Shown here one piece after another: positions 51,489-59,497 of a stretch of 64,000 bases of DNA. How positions within the stretch are numbered: the first letter of the stretch is position 1; each line of letters starts with the position of its first letter. The notes below the pieces were generated by a model, which had not been told where the DNA came from, did no database searches, and was given only the letters and a program-made list of their open reading frames with translations. A program made the position numbers and the translations under genes. Where the stretch lies: assembly GCF_006538705.1 (NCBI RefSeq), contig NZ_BJLP01000004.1:27799-91798 (forward strand). The letters run 5' to 3'. Origin of the DNA: Cellulomonas uda. GTDB lineage: Bacteria > Actinomycetota > Actinomycetes > Actinomycetales > Cellulomonadaceae.

Positions 51489-52076
51489 ATGCTGCTGGAC
51501 GCCGGAGGCGACTACGACGGGCTGACGTTCACCGACGAGCGGTTGTCCGGGCAGGACGGTCGCGAGGCGCGCTTCCTCGACTGCACGTTCGTCGGCTGCG
51601 TGCTCGACGACGCGGAGCTGGCGCACGCGCGGTTCGTCGACACCACGTGGACGGGCGTGCGGGCGAGTGCGCTCGACCTGTCGAGCACCGCGTGGCAGGA
51701 CGGTGGGTGGACGGACTGCCGGCTCGGGGCGGTGCAGGCGTACGGGTCGCGGTGGACGCGCGTGCACGTGTCCGGCGGCAAGCTCGACTACCTCAACCTG
51801 CGCGACGCGACGCTGGAGGAGGTGCGGCTGACGGGGGTCGTGGTGGACGAGCTCGACCTGGCGCGGGTGCGCGCACGGCGGCTCGTGCTCGAGGACTGCC
51901 GCGTGCGGCGACTCGACGTCACCGGCGCGACCCTGACCGACGCGGACCTGCGTGGCGTGCGCGACCTGCAGCACCTGGACGGCGTCGCGGGGCTCGCGGG
52001 TGCGACGATCACGTCCGAGCAGCTCGTCGAGCTCGCGCCGGCGCTGGCCGAGCACATGGGTCTGCGCGTCCGGTGA
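51489..52076 (+). CDS. Pentapeptide repeat protein
   Basis: The 195-aa protein starts at the ATG at 51489. From about residue 25 to 165 it follows the A(D/N)LxX-type five-residue pattern (FLDCTFVGCVLDDAELAHARFVDTTW, LDYLNLRDATLEEVRL, RRLDVTGATLTDADLRGV), which folds as a right-handed square helix. Some such proteins mimic DNA and protect gyrase, but most have unknown partners. The C-terminus TSEQLVELAPALAEHMGLRVR is typical of this chromosomal group. It is divergent from the GNAT-kinase gene. Confidence 0.85.
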   Translation: MLLDAGGDYDGLTFTDERLSGQDGREARFLDCTFVGCVLDDAELAHARFVDTTWTGVRASALDLSSTAWQDGGWTDCRLGAVQAYGSRWTRVHVSGGKLDYLNLRDATLEEVRLTGVVVDELDLARVRARRLVLEDCRVRRLDVTGATLTDADLRGVRDLQHLDGVAGLAGATITSEQLVELAPALAEHMGLRVR

Positions 52077-52095
52077 CGGACCGCGCGCGGGCGCG

Positions 52096-52632
52096 TCAGG
52101 CGAGCGTCATGGCCAGCGCGGTCGCGGTGAGTGCGGCGGGGTCGTCGGGGCGCACGCCCACGGCCGCGAGCTGACCGAGCCCGACGACGGCCGCGAGCGC
52201 GACGGACGAGCGGCGGCGGGCCTCGTCGGGGTCCTGCCCGAGCTCGACGAGCAGGTCGGCGAGGTAGTCGACGCGCCGCTGGGACACCCGTGCGACGACG
52301 TCTGAGACGCCCTCGGCGGCGGCCTCGACGTACAGCCGCGCGGAGTCGCGGCGCCGGCTCGCGACGGCCGTGAACAGGGCCTCGACGCGGGCCCGGGCGT
52401 CGCCGCCCGTCTGCGCGAGCGCGATCACGGCGTCGGTGTGCTCGGCCTCCCAGCGGGCCACGACGGCGGCGACGAGCTCGGCGCGGTCGGTGAAGTGCCA
52501 GTAGAACGAGCCCTTGGTCGCGCCGAGCGAACGGGCGAGCGGCTCGACGCGCACCGCTGCGAGGCCTTCGTCGCGGAACGTCGCGTAGGCGGCGTCGATC
52601 CACGTCTGTCTCGACGTCGAGGCCTTGACCAT
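52096..52632 (-). CDS. TetR/AcrR-family regulator
   Basis: The 178-aa protein starts at the ATG at 52632. The helix-turn-helix is RDEGLAAVRVEPLARSLGATKGSFYWHFTDRAELV. The C-terminal domain has the TetR_C pattern of about 120 residues. It is divergent from the DUF2867 gene and two palindromes built on CCGTAC/GTACGG lie between them, so it very likely controls that gene and itself. The ligand is unknown. Confidence 0.85.
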   Translation of the reverse strand: MVKASTSRQTWIDAAYATFRDEGLAAVRVEPLARSLGATKGSFYWHFTDRAELVAAVVARWEAEHTDAVIALAQTGGDARARVEALFTAVASRRRDSARLYVEAAAEGVSDVVARVSQRRVDYLADLLVELGQDPDEARRRSSVALAAVVGLGQLAAVGVRPDDPAALTATALAMTLA

Positions 52633-52635
52633 GAT

Positions 52636-52681
52636 CCGTACGCTACCGTACGGTCGTGTTCCATACGGCGCCGTACGGAAC
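52636..52681. promoter_or_regulatory. Two palindromic TetR operators
   Basis: CCGTACG-CTA-CCGTACGG (52636-52653) and a 24-nt near-perfect palindrome with arms GTTCC.TACGGC and GCCGTA.GGAAC (52658-52681, one mismatched pair) lie between the two start codons. Confidence 0.7.
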
Positions 52682-52711
52682 ACGGCGCCGCCCGACCGGC
52701 AGGGGACGACG

Positions 52712-53170
52712 ATGAGCACGCACTGGTCGCTGGCGATGCGGGACTTCCCGCCCGACTACGCGGACACGACGATCGTCCGCCTCCCGCCCGGAGCCCCCAC
52801 CGACCCGCGCGCCTGGGCCACGACGACGTTCTCCCCGCGGACCATGCCGCGCTGGGTGCTCGCAGCGCTCGCGCTGCGCCAGCTCCTCGTCCCGCTCCTC
52901 GGCATCCCGCGCGCACCCCGCTCGACGTTCGCGGTCGACGAGGTCGTCACCGGCCCGACCGGCGGCGAGGCGCTCATCGTGGCCGACGACGAGCACCTCG
53001 ACTTCCGCTGCGGCGTCGCGGTCGACTCCCGCGCGGGCCTCGTCGCGGTCACGACGAACGTGCGCCTGCACAACCGGCGCGGCCGCCTCTACCTGCTGCC
53101 CGTGCGTGCGCTGCACCCGCACGTCGTGCGGAGCATGCTCGCGCGCGCCGCGCGCGTCCTGACTCCCTGA
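52712..53170 (+). CDS. DUF2867 family protein
   Basis: The 152-aa protein starts at the ATG at 52712 behind CAGGGG. The pattern SLAMRDFPPDYADTTIVRLPPG...DPRAWA, then PRSTFAVDEVV, VADDEHLDFRCGV and NVRLHNRRGRLYLLPVRALHPHVVRSMLARA fits DUF2867, a lipocalin-like or START-like small protein of unknown role. Likely induced when the divergent TetR lets go. Confidence 0.8.
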   Translation: MSTHWSLAMRDFPPDYADTTIVRLPPGAPTDPRAWATTTFSPRTMPRWVLAALALRQLLVPLLGIPRAPRSTFAVDEVVTGPTGGEALIVADDEHLDFRCGVAVDSRAGLVAVTTNVRLHNRRGRLYLLPVRALHPHVVRSMLARAARVLTP

Positions 53171-53188
53171 CCTCGCGGCGCCGCTCGC

Positions 53189-54631
53189 TCAGTCGAGCGC
53201 AGGACCGCACGCCGCCGCGGCGGTCGCGGCCAGGTGGTCCAGGCCGTGCACCGCGAGCAGCGGACGCGTGTCGTCGACGACCGCCCAGCAGCCGTCCTCG
53301 ACCGCGTACCGCGAGCGCGGCCCGTCCGTCACGTACGCGTGGAGCGCCGCGACCAGCCGGTCGACGGCCTCGCTCGGCGTCCCGACCCCCACCGACGCGC
53401 GGATCGCACCTCCGCTCGCCCCCAGGCGGGACAGCAGCGGGTGCGCGCAGAACCGGCCGTCACGCACACCGATGCCGTGCTCGGCCGCGAGGTACGCGGC
53501 GACCAGACCGGGGTCGTGGTCCTCCACCGTGAACGTCACGACCCCCACGGGCTCCGCCGAGTCCGGCCAGATGCTCGCGACGCGCACACCCGGGACCCGC
53601 TCGAGCCCCGCGACGAGCCGGTCCCGCAACGCCCGCTCGTGCTCGACGAGCGCCCCGGCCGGCAGCGCCGCGAGCGCGTCGCACGCCTCCGCCAACGCGA
53701 TCGCACCGATGACGTTCGGCGACCCGGCCTCGTGGCGCGCCGGGGCCGGCTGCCACACGGTCCGGTCGGCCCGCACGTCGCGCACCGCACCTCCCCCTGC
53801 GAGGTACGGCGTGCCCGTGTCGAGCCAGTCGCGACGGCCGACGAGCGCGCCCGCACCGAACGGCGCGTACGTCTTGTGGCCCGAGAACGCGACGTAGTCG
53901 GCGCCCGTGCGCGCGAGCGAGAAGCCGCGGTGCGGCACGAGCTGCGCACCGTCGACCGCGACCCGCGCACCCGCGGCGTGCGCGATCTCGACGACCCGCT
54001 CGACCGGCAGCGCCTCACCCGTGACGTTGGACGCGCCCGACACCGTGACCAGGGCGTACGTGCGCGCGGTGAGCTCCGCGCGCAGCGACTCGAGGGTCGC
54101 GGCGACGGTCTCGGCGATCGGCAGGATCGTCGTGCGACGGCCGTGCGGGTCGCTCGAGCGCAGCCACGGCAGCAGGTTCGCGTGGTGCTCCAGGTCGAGC
54201 ACCAGCACCCGCTCACCGGTCGGCACGACCCCGGCGAGCAGGTTGAGCGAGTCGGTGGTGTTGCGGGTGATGATCGCGACGTCGTCCTCGCGCGCGTCGA
54301 CGAACCGCGCGACCGCCTGCCGCGCGGACTCGTACAGCGCGGTCGACACCTGCGAGAGGTACCCCGCGCCGCGGTGCACCGACGCGTACAGCGGCAGCAC
54401 CTCCGCGACCCGGTCGGCGACGGCCTGCAGCGCCGGTGCGCTGGCGGCGTAGTCGAGGTTCGCGTAGACGCGCTGCGTGCCGTCGACGAGCGGCACCGTG
54501 GTGCTCCCCCCGACCACGGGCAGGAGCGGCTGGACGGCGGGCGCAGCGGTCGCGCCCGTCGTCGTGCCGGTCGTCGGAGCCGACGTCGGGGCAGCCGTCG
54601 GACAGGACGTGGTCTCGGCCAGTGCGGTCAC
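53189..54631 (-). CDS. Aminotransferase class V, cysteine-desulfurase-like
   Basis: From the GTG at 54631 (CGGAGGT upstream) the 480-aa protein has a low-complexity Thr/Ala-rich N-terminus of about 35 residues, then a SufS-like fold: YANLDYAASAPALQAV, LYASVHRGAGYLSQ, AIITRNTTDSLNLLA, VDGAQLVPHRG and the PLP lysine in FSGHKTYAPFGAGALVGR. It could remove sulfur from cysteine or a related thiol. A SAM-IV riboswitch lies in its leader, so the gene is tied to methionine/SAM supply rather than Fe-S assembly. The exact substrate is open. Confidence 0.85.
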   Translation of the reverse strand: MTALAETTSCPTAAPTSAPTTGTTTGATAAPAVQPLLPVVGGSTTVPLVDGTQRVYANLDYAASAPALQAVADRVAEVLPLYASVHRGAGYLSQVSTALYESARQAVARFVDAREDDVAIITRNTTDSLNLLAGVVPTGERVLVLDLEHHANLLPWLRSSDPHGRRTTILPIAETVAATLESLRAELTARTYALVTVSGASNVTGEALPVERVVEIAHAAGARVAVDGAQLVPHRGFSLARTGADYVAFSGHKTYAPFGAGALVGRRDWLDTGTPYLAGGGAVRDVRADRTVWQPAPARHEAGSPNVIGAIALAEACDALAALPAGALVEHERALRDRLVAGLERVPGVRVASIWPDSAEPVGVVTFTVEDHDPGLVAAYLAAEHGIGVRDGRFCAHPLLSRLGASGGAIRASVGVGTPSEAVDRLVAALHAYVTDGPRSRYAVEDGCWAVVDDTRPLLAVHGLDHLAATAAAACGPALD

Positions 54632-54703
54632 GGGGGTACCTCCGTGGATCCGGGGACCCCGGGTCCGGGCATCCCGCGCTTGCCGGCACCGGTCGGTGCT
54701 CGG

Positions 54704-54786
54704 CCTGGTCGTCACCCGGGGCACCCCACCGCGGAGGAGGGTTGCCGGCCAGCGAGCCGGGGCTTCGCGCTGGCGCTCATGACCTG
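54704..54786 (-). promoter_or_regulatory. SAM-IV riboswitch of the desulfurase-like gene
   Basis: On the minus strand GGTCATGAGCG opens the element, the 35-nt core block at 54739-54773 differs at two positions from the SAM-IV copy at 36332-36366, and GGGGTGCCCCGGGTGACGACC closes it. The distance to the GTG start is about 70 nt, with a CCGGACCCGGGG stem-like stretch between. Confidence 0.88.
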
Positions 54787-54905
54787 ACCGAAAGGGTGGC
54801 GAGCCGGGCGAGCGGCTGTCAACGCGGACACCCGTCCGTCTCGCCACGCGGAACGCGTGTCCACGAGGTGGATGTGGTCGACGAAACGGCGTTACGCTCC
54901 TCGCA

Positions 54906-54998
54906 CCATCCAGAGCGGCCGAGAGATCTGGCTCGACGACGCCGCAGCAACCCGCAGGCCCCGCGCCTGGCCGAGGGTGCTACCGCCAGGACCGATGG
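54906..54998 (+). promoter_or_regulatory. SAM-I (S-box) riboswitch of rhodanese-metZ
   Basis: The sequence AGAGCGGCCGAGAGATCTGG, then GACGCCGCAGCAACC and GAGGGTGCTACCGCCAGGACC follows the SAM-I consensus. The P1 helix pairs CCATC (54906-54910) with GATGG (54994-54998), whose last bases touch the GGAGGAG ribosome binding site of the next gene, so SAM binding would hide the site. Confidence 0.85.
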
Positions 54999-55007
54999 AG
55001 GAGCGAC

Positions 55008-55427
55008 ATGGCCGGACCCTACGCAGGCGACCTCACCCCGCAGCAGGCCTGGGACCTCGTGGCGTCGGACGAGCGAGCGCTGCTCGTCGACGTGCGCACC
55101 GAGGCCGAGTGGCAGCAGATCGGCGTCCCCGACGCCGCCGACGCGGGCGAGCGCGCCGCGTTCGTGCAGTGGCTGACCCCGGCCGGCCCCAACCCCACGT
55201 TCCTCGACGAGCTCGCGGCGACCGGGCTCGAGCCCGGCGACGGCCGCCCCGTCGTGTTCCTGTGCCGGTCGGGCGTCCGCTCGGTCGCCGCCGCGCAGGC
55301 CGCGACCGCCGCGGGCTACGGCCCGGCCTACAACGTGCTGCGCGGGTTCGAGGGCGACGTCGGGCCCGACGGGCAGCGCGGCCACTGGGGCTGGCGCGCC
55401 GAGGGCCTGCCCTGGCGGCAGGCGTGA
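55008..55427 (+). CDS. Rhodanese-like sulfurtransferase
   Basis: The 139-aa protein starts at the ATG at 55008 after GGAGGAG. The single rhodanese domain has LLVDVRTEAEW, and the active-site loop CRSGVRS with the sulfur-carrying cysteine near residue 86. It may pass persulfide sulfur to the metZ enzyme with which it is translationally coupled (GTGA overlap). Control by the SAM-I riboswitch supports a place in methionine synthesis. Confidence 0.9.
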   Translation: MAGPYAGDLTPQQAWDLVASDERALLVDVRTEAEWQQIGVPDAADAGERAAFVQWLTPAGPNPTFLDELAATGLEPGDGRPVVFLCRSGVRSVAAAQAATAAGYGPAYNVLRGFEGDVGPDGQRGHWGWRAEGLPWRQA

Positions 55428-56677
55428 GCGCACACGCCCCGGGCCCCGGCGACTGGGACGCCCGGCGGGTCGACCGCTCGACGCTGCGCCCGGACACGCT
55501 CGCGGTGCGGGGCGGGCACGTCCGCTCGCAGTTCGGCGAGTTCGGCGAGGGGCTGTTCCTCACGCAGGGCTTCACCTACGACTCCGCGGGGCAGGCCGAG
55601 GCCGCGTTCGCGGGCGAGGTCGACCGGTTCCTGTACTCCCGCTACAACAACCCGACCGTGTCCACGTTCGAGGAGCGCCTGCGCCTGCTCGACGGCGCGC
55701 AGGCCTGCTACGCCACCGCGTCCGGCATGAGCGCGGTGTTCACGGCGCTCGCCGCGCTCGTCGGCTCGGGCTCGCGGATCGTCGCGGCCCGTGCGCTGTT
55801 CGGGTCGAGCGTCGTCATCTTCGACGAGATCCTCGCGAAGTGGGGTGTGCGCACCGAGTACGTCGACGGGCACGAGCTCACGCAGTGGGAGGCGGCGCTC
55901 GCCACCCCGGCCGACGTCGTGTTCTTCGAGACGCCGTCGAACCCGATGCAGGACCTCGTCGACATCGAGGCGGTCTCGCGCCTCGCGCACGCGGCCGGCG
56001 CGGTCGTCGTCGTCGACAACGTGTTCGCGACCCCCGTGTTCTCCCGCCCTCTCGACCTGGGCGCCGACGTGGTCGTGTACTCCGCGACCAAGCACATCGA
56101 CGGGCAGGGCCGTGTGCTGGGCGGCGCGATCCTCGGCTCGGCGGACTTCGTGGGCGGGCCGGTGCAGACGCTCATCCGCAACACCGGGCCGTCGCTCTCG
56201 CCGTTCAACGCGTGGGTCCTGCTCAAGGGCCTCGAGACGCTCTCGATCCGCGTGCGGCACCAGGCCGCGTCCGCGCTCACGCTCGCGCGCTGGCTCGAGG
56301 AGCACCCGGCGGTCGAGTCCGTCCGCTACCCGTTCCTCGAGTCGCACCCGCAGCACGACCTCGCGCGGCGGCAGCAGTCCGGCGGCGGGACGGTCGTGAC
56401 GTTCACGCTGCGCACCCCCGAGGGCGCGACGCCGGAGCTCGCGAAGAAGACGACGTTCGGTGTGCTCGACGCGCTGCGCGTGGTCGACATCTCGAACAAC
56501 CTGGGTGACGCGAAGTCGATCGTCACGCACCCGGCGACGACGACGCACCGCAAGCTCGGCCCCGACGGGCGCGCCAGGGTCGGCATCGGTGAGGCCACGG
56601 TCCGCTTCTCGGTGGGTCTGGAGGACGTCGACGACCTGCGCGACGACCTCGACCAAGCCCTCAGCACGCTGCGCTGA
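55424..56677 (+). CDS. metZ: O-succinylhomoserine sulfhydrylase
   Basis: The 417-aa protein begins at the GTG overlapping the rhodanese stop. It shows LRPDTLAVRGGHVRSQFGEFGEGLFLTQGFTYDSA, YSRYNNPTVSTFEERL, and the PLP lysine in YSATKHIDGQGRVLGGAIL, all typical of MetZ. It joins O-succinylhomoserine and sulfide to make homocysteine directly. The upstream SAM-I riboswitch would shut it off when SAM is plentiful. Confidence 0.93.
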   Translation: MSAHAPGPGDWDARRVDRSTLRPDTLAVRGGHVRSQFGEFGEGLFLTQGFTYDSAGQAEAAFAGEVDRFLYSRYNNPTVSTFEERLRLLDGAQACYATASGMSAVFTALAALVGSGSRIVAARALFGSSVVIFDEILAKWGVRTEYVDGHELTQWEAALATPADVVFFETPSNPMQDLVDIEAVSRLAHAAGAVVVVDNVFATPVFSRPLDLGADVVVYSATKHIDGQGRVLGGAILGSADFVGGPVQTLIRNTGPSLSPFNAWVLLKGLETLSIRVRHQAASALTLARWLEEHPAVESVRYPFLESHPQHDLARRQQSGGGTVVTFTLRTPEGATPELAKKTTFGVLDALRVVDISNNLGDAKSIVTHPATTTHRKLGPDGRARVGIGEATVRFSVGLEDVDDLRDDLDQALSTLR

Positions 56678-56734
56678 CCCGCCGCCACCACCTCTCCGCT
56701 GGGGCCCCCACCACCCCACCCGGCCGACGCCGGG

Positions 56735-56770
56735 GTTGCTCCGGCTCCGACGTCCCAGAACCGGAGCAAC
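56735..56770. repeat. Single copy of the GTTGCTCCGG hairpin repeat
   Basis: GTTGCTCCGG (56735-56744) and CCGGAGCAAC (56761-56770) form a perfect 10-bp stem between the convergent metZ and LLM-like genes. Here it may double as a terminator. Confidence 0.75.
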
Positions 56771-56780
56771 CGCGGGGTGG

Positions 56781-57314
56781 TCAGGTGAGCGTGCGGGCCA
56801 GGGCGGCGGCGTGGCGCCGCGAGCCGCCGACGAGCGCGAGCTCGACCCGGTCGACGCCCGCGCGGCGCGCGACCTGCGCCGCCTCGGCGGCGAGCGCGTC
56901 GAGCGGCGCGACGAGCATCGTCGCGTCCACATGCCACGCGAGGTGGCTGAACGCCGCCGCGTAGGCGAGGTGGCCGCGACGACGAGCCGCGTCGCGCGCG
57001 TCGTCGGCGACGACCGTCTCGACCTCGAGCACGACGGTGACGTCGCTGCGCGGGCGGCCCAGCGCGGCCATCTCACCGTCGAGCATCGCGACGAGCGCGC
57101 GCACCGCCGCGTGCGTCGGCAGACCCGCACCGTGGCGGACGCGGATCACGTCGGCGCGGGCGGCCGCGAGGGCGAGCGTCGTGGGCACGAGCGTCGAGTC
57201 GTCGATGACGAACTCGGTGACGTGCCGCGGGGTGGCGGCGGCGAGCGCGACGGCGGCGGGCCGCGCGGGGGACGTCAGGTCAGGGGTGCGTACGTGCGCG
57301 AGGGGCTGAGCCAC
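56781..57314 (-). CDS. Short protein resembling the C-terminal part of LLM oxidoreductases
   Basis: The 177-aa protein starts at a GTG at 57314 with no clear ribosome binding site. The segment VRALVAMLDGEMAALGRPRSDVTVVLEVETVVADDARDA followed by ...VDATMLVAPLDALAAEAAQVARRAGVDRVEL looks like the last strands of a luciferase-like barrel. The N-terminal half of the barrel is missing. It lies behind a Cys-Cys leader peptide that typically controls sulfur genes. Either it is a decayed oxidoreductase or a small regulator-like relative. Confidence 0.6.
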   Translation of the reverse strand: MAQPLAHVRTPDLTSPARPAAVALAAATPRHVTEFVIDDSTLVPTTLALAAARADVIRVRHGAGLPTHAAVRALVAMLDGEMAALGRPRSDVTVVLEVETVVADDARDAARRRGHLAYAAAFSHLAWHVDATMLVAPLDALAAEAAQVARRAGVDRVELALVGGSRRHAAALARTLT

Positions 57315-57386
57315 GGGAGGAGGTCCTCGGGTCGGACGGGGTGCGCGACGAGGGCCACGGGGCCGCGGGCGCGCGCGAGCGTCAGC

Positions 57387-57416
57387 TCAGCGACAACACA
57401 CCCGGACCGAGAACAT
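57387..57416 (-). promoter_or_regulatory. Leaderless Cys-Cys leader peptide MFSVRVCCR (cysteine attenuator)
   Basis: A TACCCT -10 box (57424-57429) lies 7 nt before an ATG at 57416, so translation would start at the mRNA 5' end. The 9-codon ORF has two adjacent cysteine codons just before its end. In mycobacteria such leaderless poly-cysteine ORFs act as cysteine-responsive attenuators of sulfur genes. The next gene starts 73 nt downstream. Confidence 0.7.
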
Positions 57417-57511
57417 GGCGGACAGGGTAACCACGGCGGCGCGGCTGTGACCACCCCGCGTCCACGATCCGGCAGCCGTCACCCCGGGACGGCACCCCCG
57501 CCGCGTCGAGC

Positions 57512-58498
57512 TCAGCGGAGCGCGCGCCCGAACCAGAGGGTCAGGAAGTCGTCGGCGTGGTCGGTGTACGGCGGCACGGGCCGGTAGCCCGCGGACAGGT
57601 ACAGGGTCACGGCCTCCGGCTGACGGATGCCGGTCGCGAGCACGGTGCTCGTGAACCCGCGGGCGAGCGCGTCGTCGTGCGCGGCGGCGAGCAGCGTCCG
57701 CGCCACTCCGGCCCCGCGAGCCGCGTCGCTCACGAACATCTTCTTGAGCTCGACGCTCCCGTCCGGCTGACCGGGGCGCGGCGCCCGCAGGGACAGGCAG
57801 CCCACCGGCGCCCCCGCGACCCGCGCCAGCCAGGTGGTGAGCACGCCGACGCCCTGGCGGGCGTCGTCGGACGCGAAGCCGAGGTCGGGCGCGTCGGGGA
57901 CCAGCTCCGGGTAGCGCTCGACGTTGAACGCCCACATCGCGCGCCGCAACCCTCGCGCCTCGTCGTGGTCCCAGGGCACGGTCTCGAGCGCGACGTCCGC
58001 GGCACCGATGGAGCGCCGCGACGAGGTGCGGGGGCCCGCGGGGACGTCCTTGGCGAAGCAGCGCGAGAGCGGCTCGTCGGCGTACTCGGCGTAGTTCGGG
58101 ATCGACCGGTACCCCAGCGAGAGGTACAGGCCGATCGCCTCGGGCTGCAGGACGCCGGTCTCGAGGACCAGCCGCGTGCAGCCGTGCGCGGGTGCGAGCC
58201 GCTCGAGCTCGAGCATGACCCGCCGCGCGTGGCCACGCCCGCGCGCCCGCGGCGCGGTGTACAGGCGCTTGACCTCGCCCACGCCCGCGCCGAGGTCTCC
58301 GGACGCGTCGCGCAGCGCGACGCACGCGACCGGCTCGTCGCCGTCCCGCAGGACGACCATCGCGACGATCCCGTCACCGGTCATCGTGTGGCCGGTGCCG
58401 TCGTCGCCGTACCGGTCGCGCAACTCGGCCTGCTGGGCGGTGCGCAGCGTGGCGGCGGCCGGGTCGTCCCAGTGGACGAGGTCGAGCGCGACCGTCAT
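57512..58498 (-). CDS. Tandem double GNAT acetyltransferase
   Basis: The 328-aa protein starts with ATG at 58498. It holds two GNAT domains: residues 1-150 (VGEVKRLYTAPRARGRGHARRVMLELE) and 170-328 (VELKKMFVSDAARGAGVARTLLAAA), each with a Q/R-x-x-G-x-G/A loop and the matched ends QPEAIGLYLSLGYRSIPNY and QPEAVTLYLSAGYRPVPPY. The repeats show that it arose by internal duplication. It begins 3 nt after the purQ stop and may be co-transcribed with purS-purQ. The substrate is unknown. Confidence 0.85.
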   Translation of the reverse strand: MTVALDLVHWDDPAAATLRTAQQAELRDRYGDDGTGHTMTGDGIVAMVVLRDGDEPVACVALRDASGDLGAGVGEVKRLYTAPRARGRGHARRVMLELERLAPAHGCTRLVLETGVLQPEAIGLYLSLGYRSIPNYAEYADEPLSRCFAKDVPAGPRTSSRRSIGAADVALETVPWDHDEARGLRRAMWAFNVERYPELVPDAPDLGFASDDARQGVGVLTTWLARVAGAPVGCLSLRAPRPGQPDGSVELKKMFVSDAARGAGVARTLLAAAHDDALARGFTSTVLATGIRQPEAVTLYLSAGYRPVPPYTDHADDFLTLWFGRALR

Positions 58499-58501
58499 GC
58501 G

Positions 58502-59197
58502 TCAGCCGACGAGCGCGTGCAGCACCGAGGTGAAGAACCGCAGGCCGTCCGTGCCGCTGCGCGGCCCCTTCGCGCCGTCCGGCCCGAACCCCGCCTCGAC
58601 GGCGTGCTCAGGGTGCGGCATGAGCCCCACGACGTTGCCGCGCGCGTTGCTGATGCCCGCGATGCCGCGCCGCGACCCGTTCGGGTTGTGGTCCTGGTAG
58701 CGGAACACCACCCGACCCTCGCCCTCGAGCTCGTCGAGCGTGCGCTCGTCGGCGACGTACTGGCCGTCCTGGTTCTTCAGCGGGATCGTGATCCGCTCGC
58801 CGAGCGTGTAGTCGCGGGTCCAGGCGGTGTCGACGTTGTCGACCGACAGCACCTGCTCGCGGCACACGAAGTGCAGGTGGTCGTTCTTGATCATCGACCC
58901 GGGCAGCAGGTGCGCCTCGGTGAGGACCTGGAAGCCGTTGCAGATGCCGAGCACCGGCAGCCCGCCGTGCGCCGCGTCGACGATCTCGGTCATGACCGGT
59001 GCGAACCGGCTGATCGCACCGGCGCGCAGGTAGTCACCGTACGAGAACCCGCCGGGCAGCACCACGGCGTCCACGCCGTGCAGGTCCGCGTCCGCGTGCC
59101 ACAGCGCGACGGGCTCGGCACCCGCGAGGCGCACCGCCCGCGCGGCGTCGCGGTCGTCGAGCGTCCCCGGGAAGGTGACGACGCCGATGCGGGTCAC
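58502..59197 (-). CDS. purQ: Phosphoribosylformylglycinamidine synthase subunit PurQ
   Basis: The 231-aa class I glutamine amidotransferase has the catalytic Cys in [10 protein letters not shown] and the His-x-Glu in [15 protein letters not shown], with [18 protein letters not shown]. It supplies ammonia to PurL. Its start overlaps the purS stop (ATGA). Confidence 0.96.
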   Translation of the reverse strand: MTRIGVVTFPGTLDDRDAARAVRLAGAEPVALWHADADLHGVDAVVLPGGFSYGDYLRAGAISRFAPVMTEIVDAAHGGLPVLGICNGFQVLTEAHLLPGSMIKNDHLHFVCREQVLSVDNVDTAWTRDYTLGERITIPLKNQDGQYVADERTLDELEGEGRVVFRYQDHNPNGSRRGIAGISNARGNVVGLMPHPEHAVEAGFGPDGAKGPRSGTDGLRFFTSVLHALVG

Positions 59198-59454
59198 GCC
59201 GGGACCTGCTCGTCGGCGTAGACCGCGACGACGTCCTCGATCACGGGGTTCGACAGGACCTGCTCGCCGGCCTCACGGGCCGCGGCGAGCACCTCGTCGG
59301 TGACATCGCCGTCGACCTCGAGCTCGAACCGCTTGCCCTGGCGCACGCCCGCGAACTGACCGAACCCGAGCCGGCTCAGCGCGGCGGCGACGGCCTTGCC
59401 CTGCGGGTCGAGGATCTCCGGCTTCGGCATGACGTCGACGACAACTCGTCCCAC
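59194..59454 (-). CDS. purS: Phosphoribosylformylglycinamidine synthase subunit PurS
   Basis: The 86-aa protein starts at the GTG at 59454 after [51 protein letters not shown] is typical PurS. It bridges PurL and PurQ. It heads the purS-purQ-GNAT run. Confidence 0.95.
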   Translation of the reverse strand: MGRVVVDVMPKPEILDPQGKAVAAALSRLGFGQFAGVRQGKRFELEVDGDVTDEVLAAAREAGEQVLSNPVIEDVVAVYADEQVPA

Positions 59455-59497
59455 AGGTCTGCTCCTGGTTGCGCGGTGGCTGGGGTTCGCCGCGAGT

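Noticed and set aside
49605..52055. An 816-codon minus frame over the repeat array and the pentapeptide gene
   Set aside because: Repeats with near-multiple-of-three period and antisense of a real gene create it; no domain is visible.
56735..56770. A plain terminator only
   Set aside because: It may end transcription, but arms and context match the repeat family elsewhere in the window, so it is listed as a repeat.
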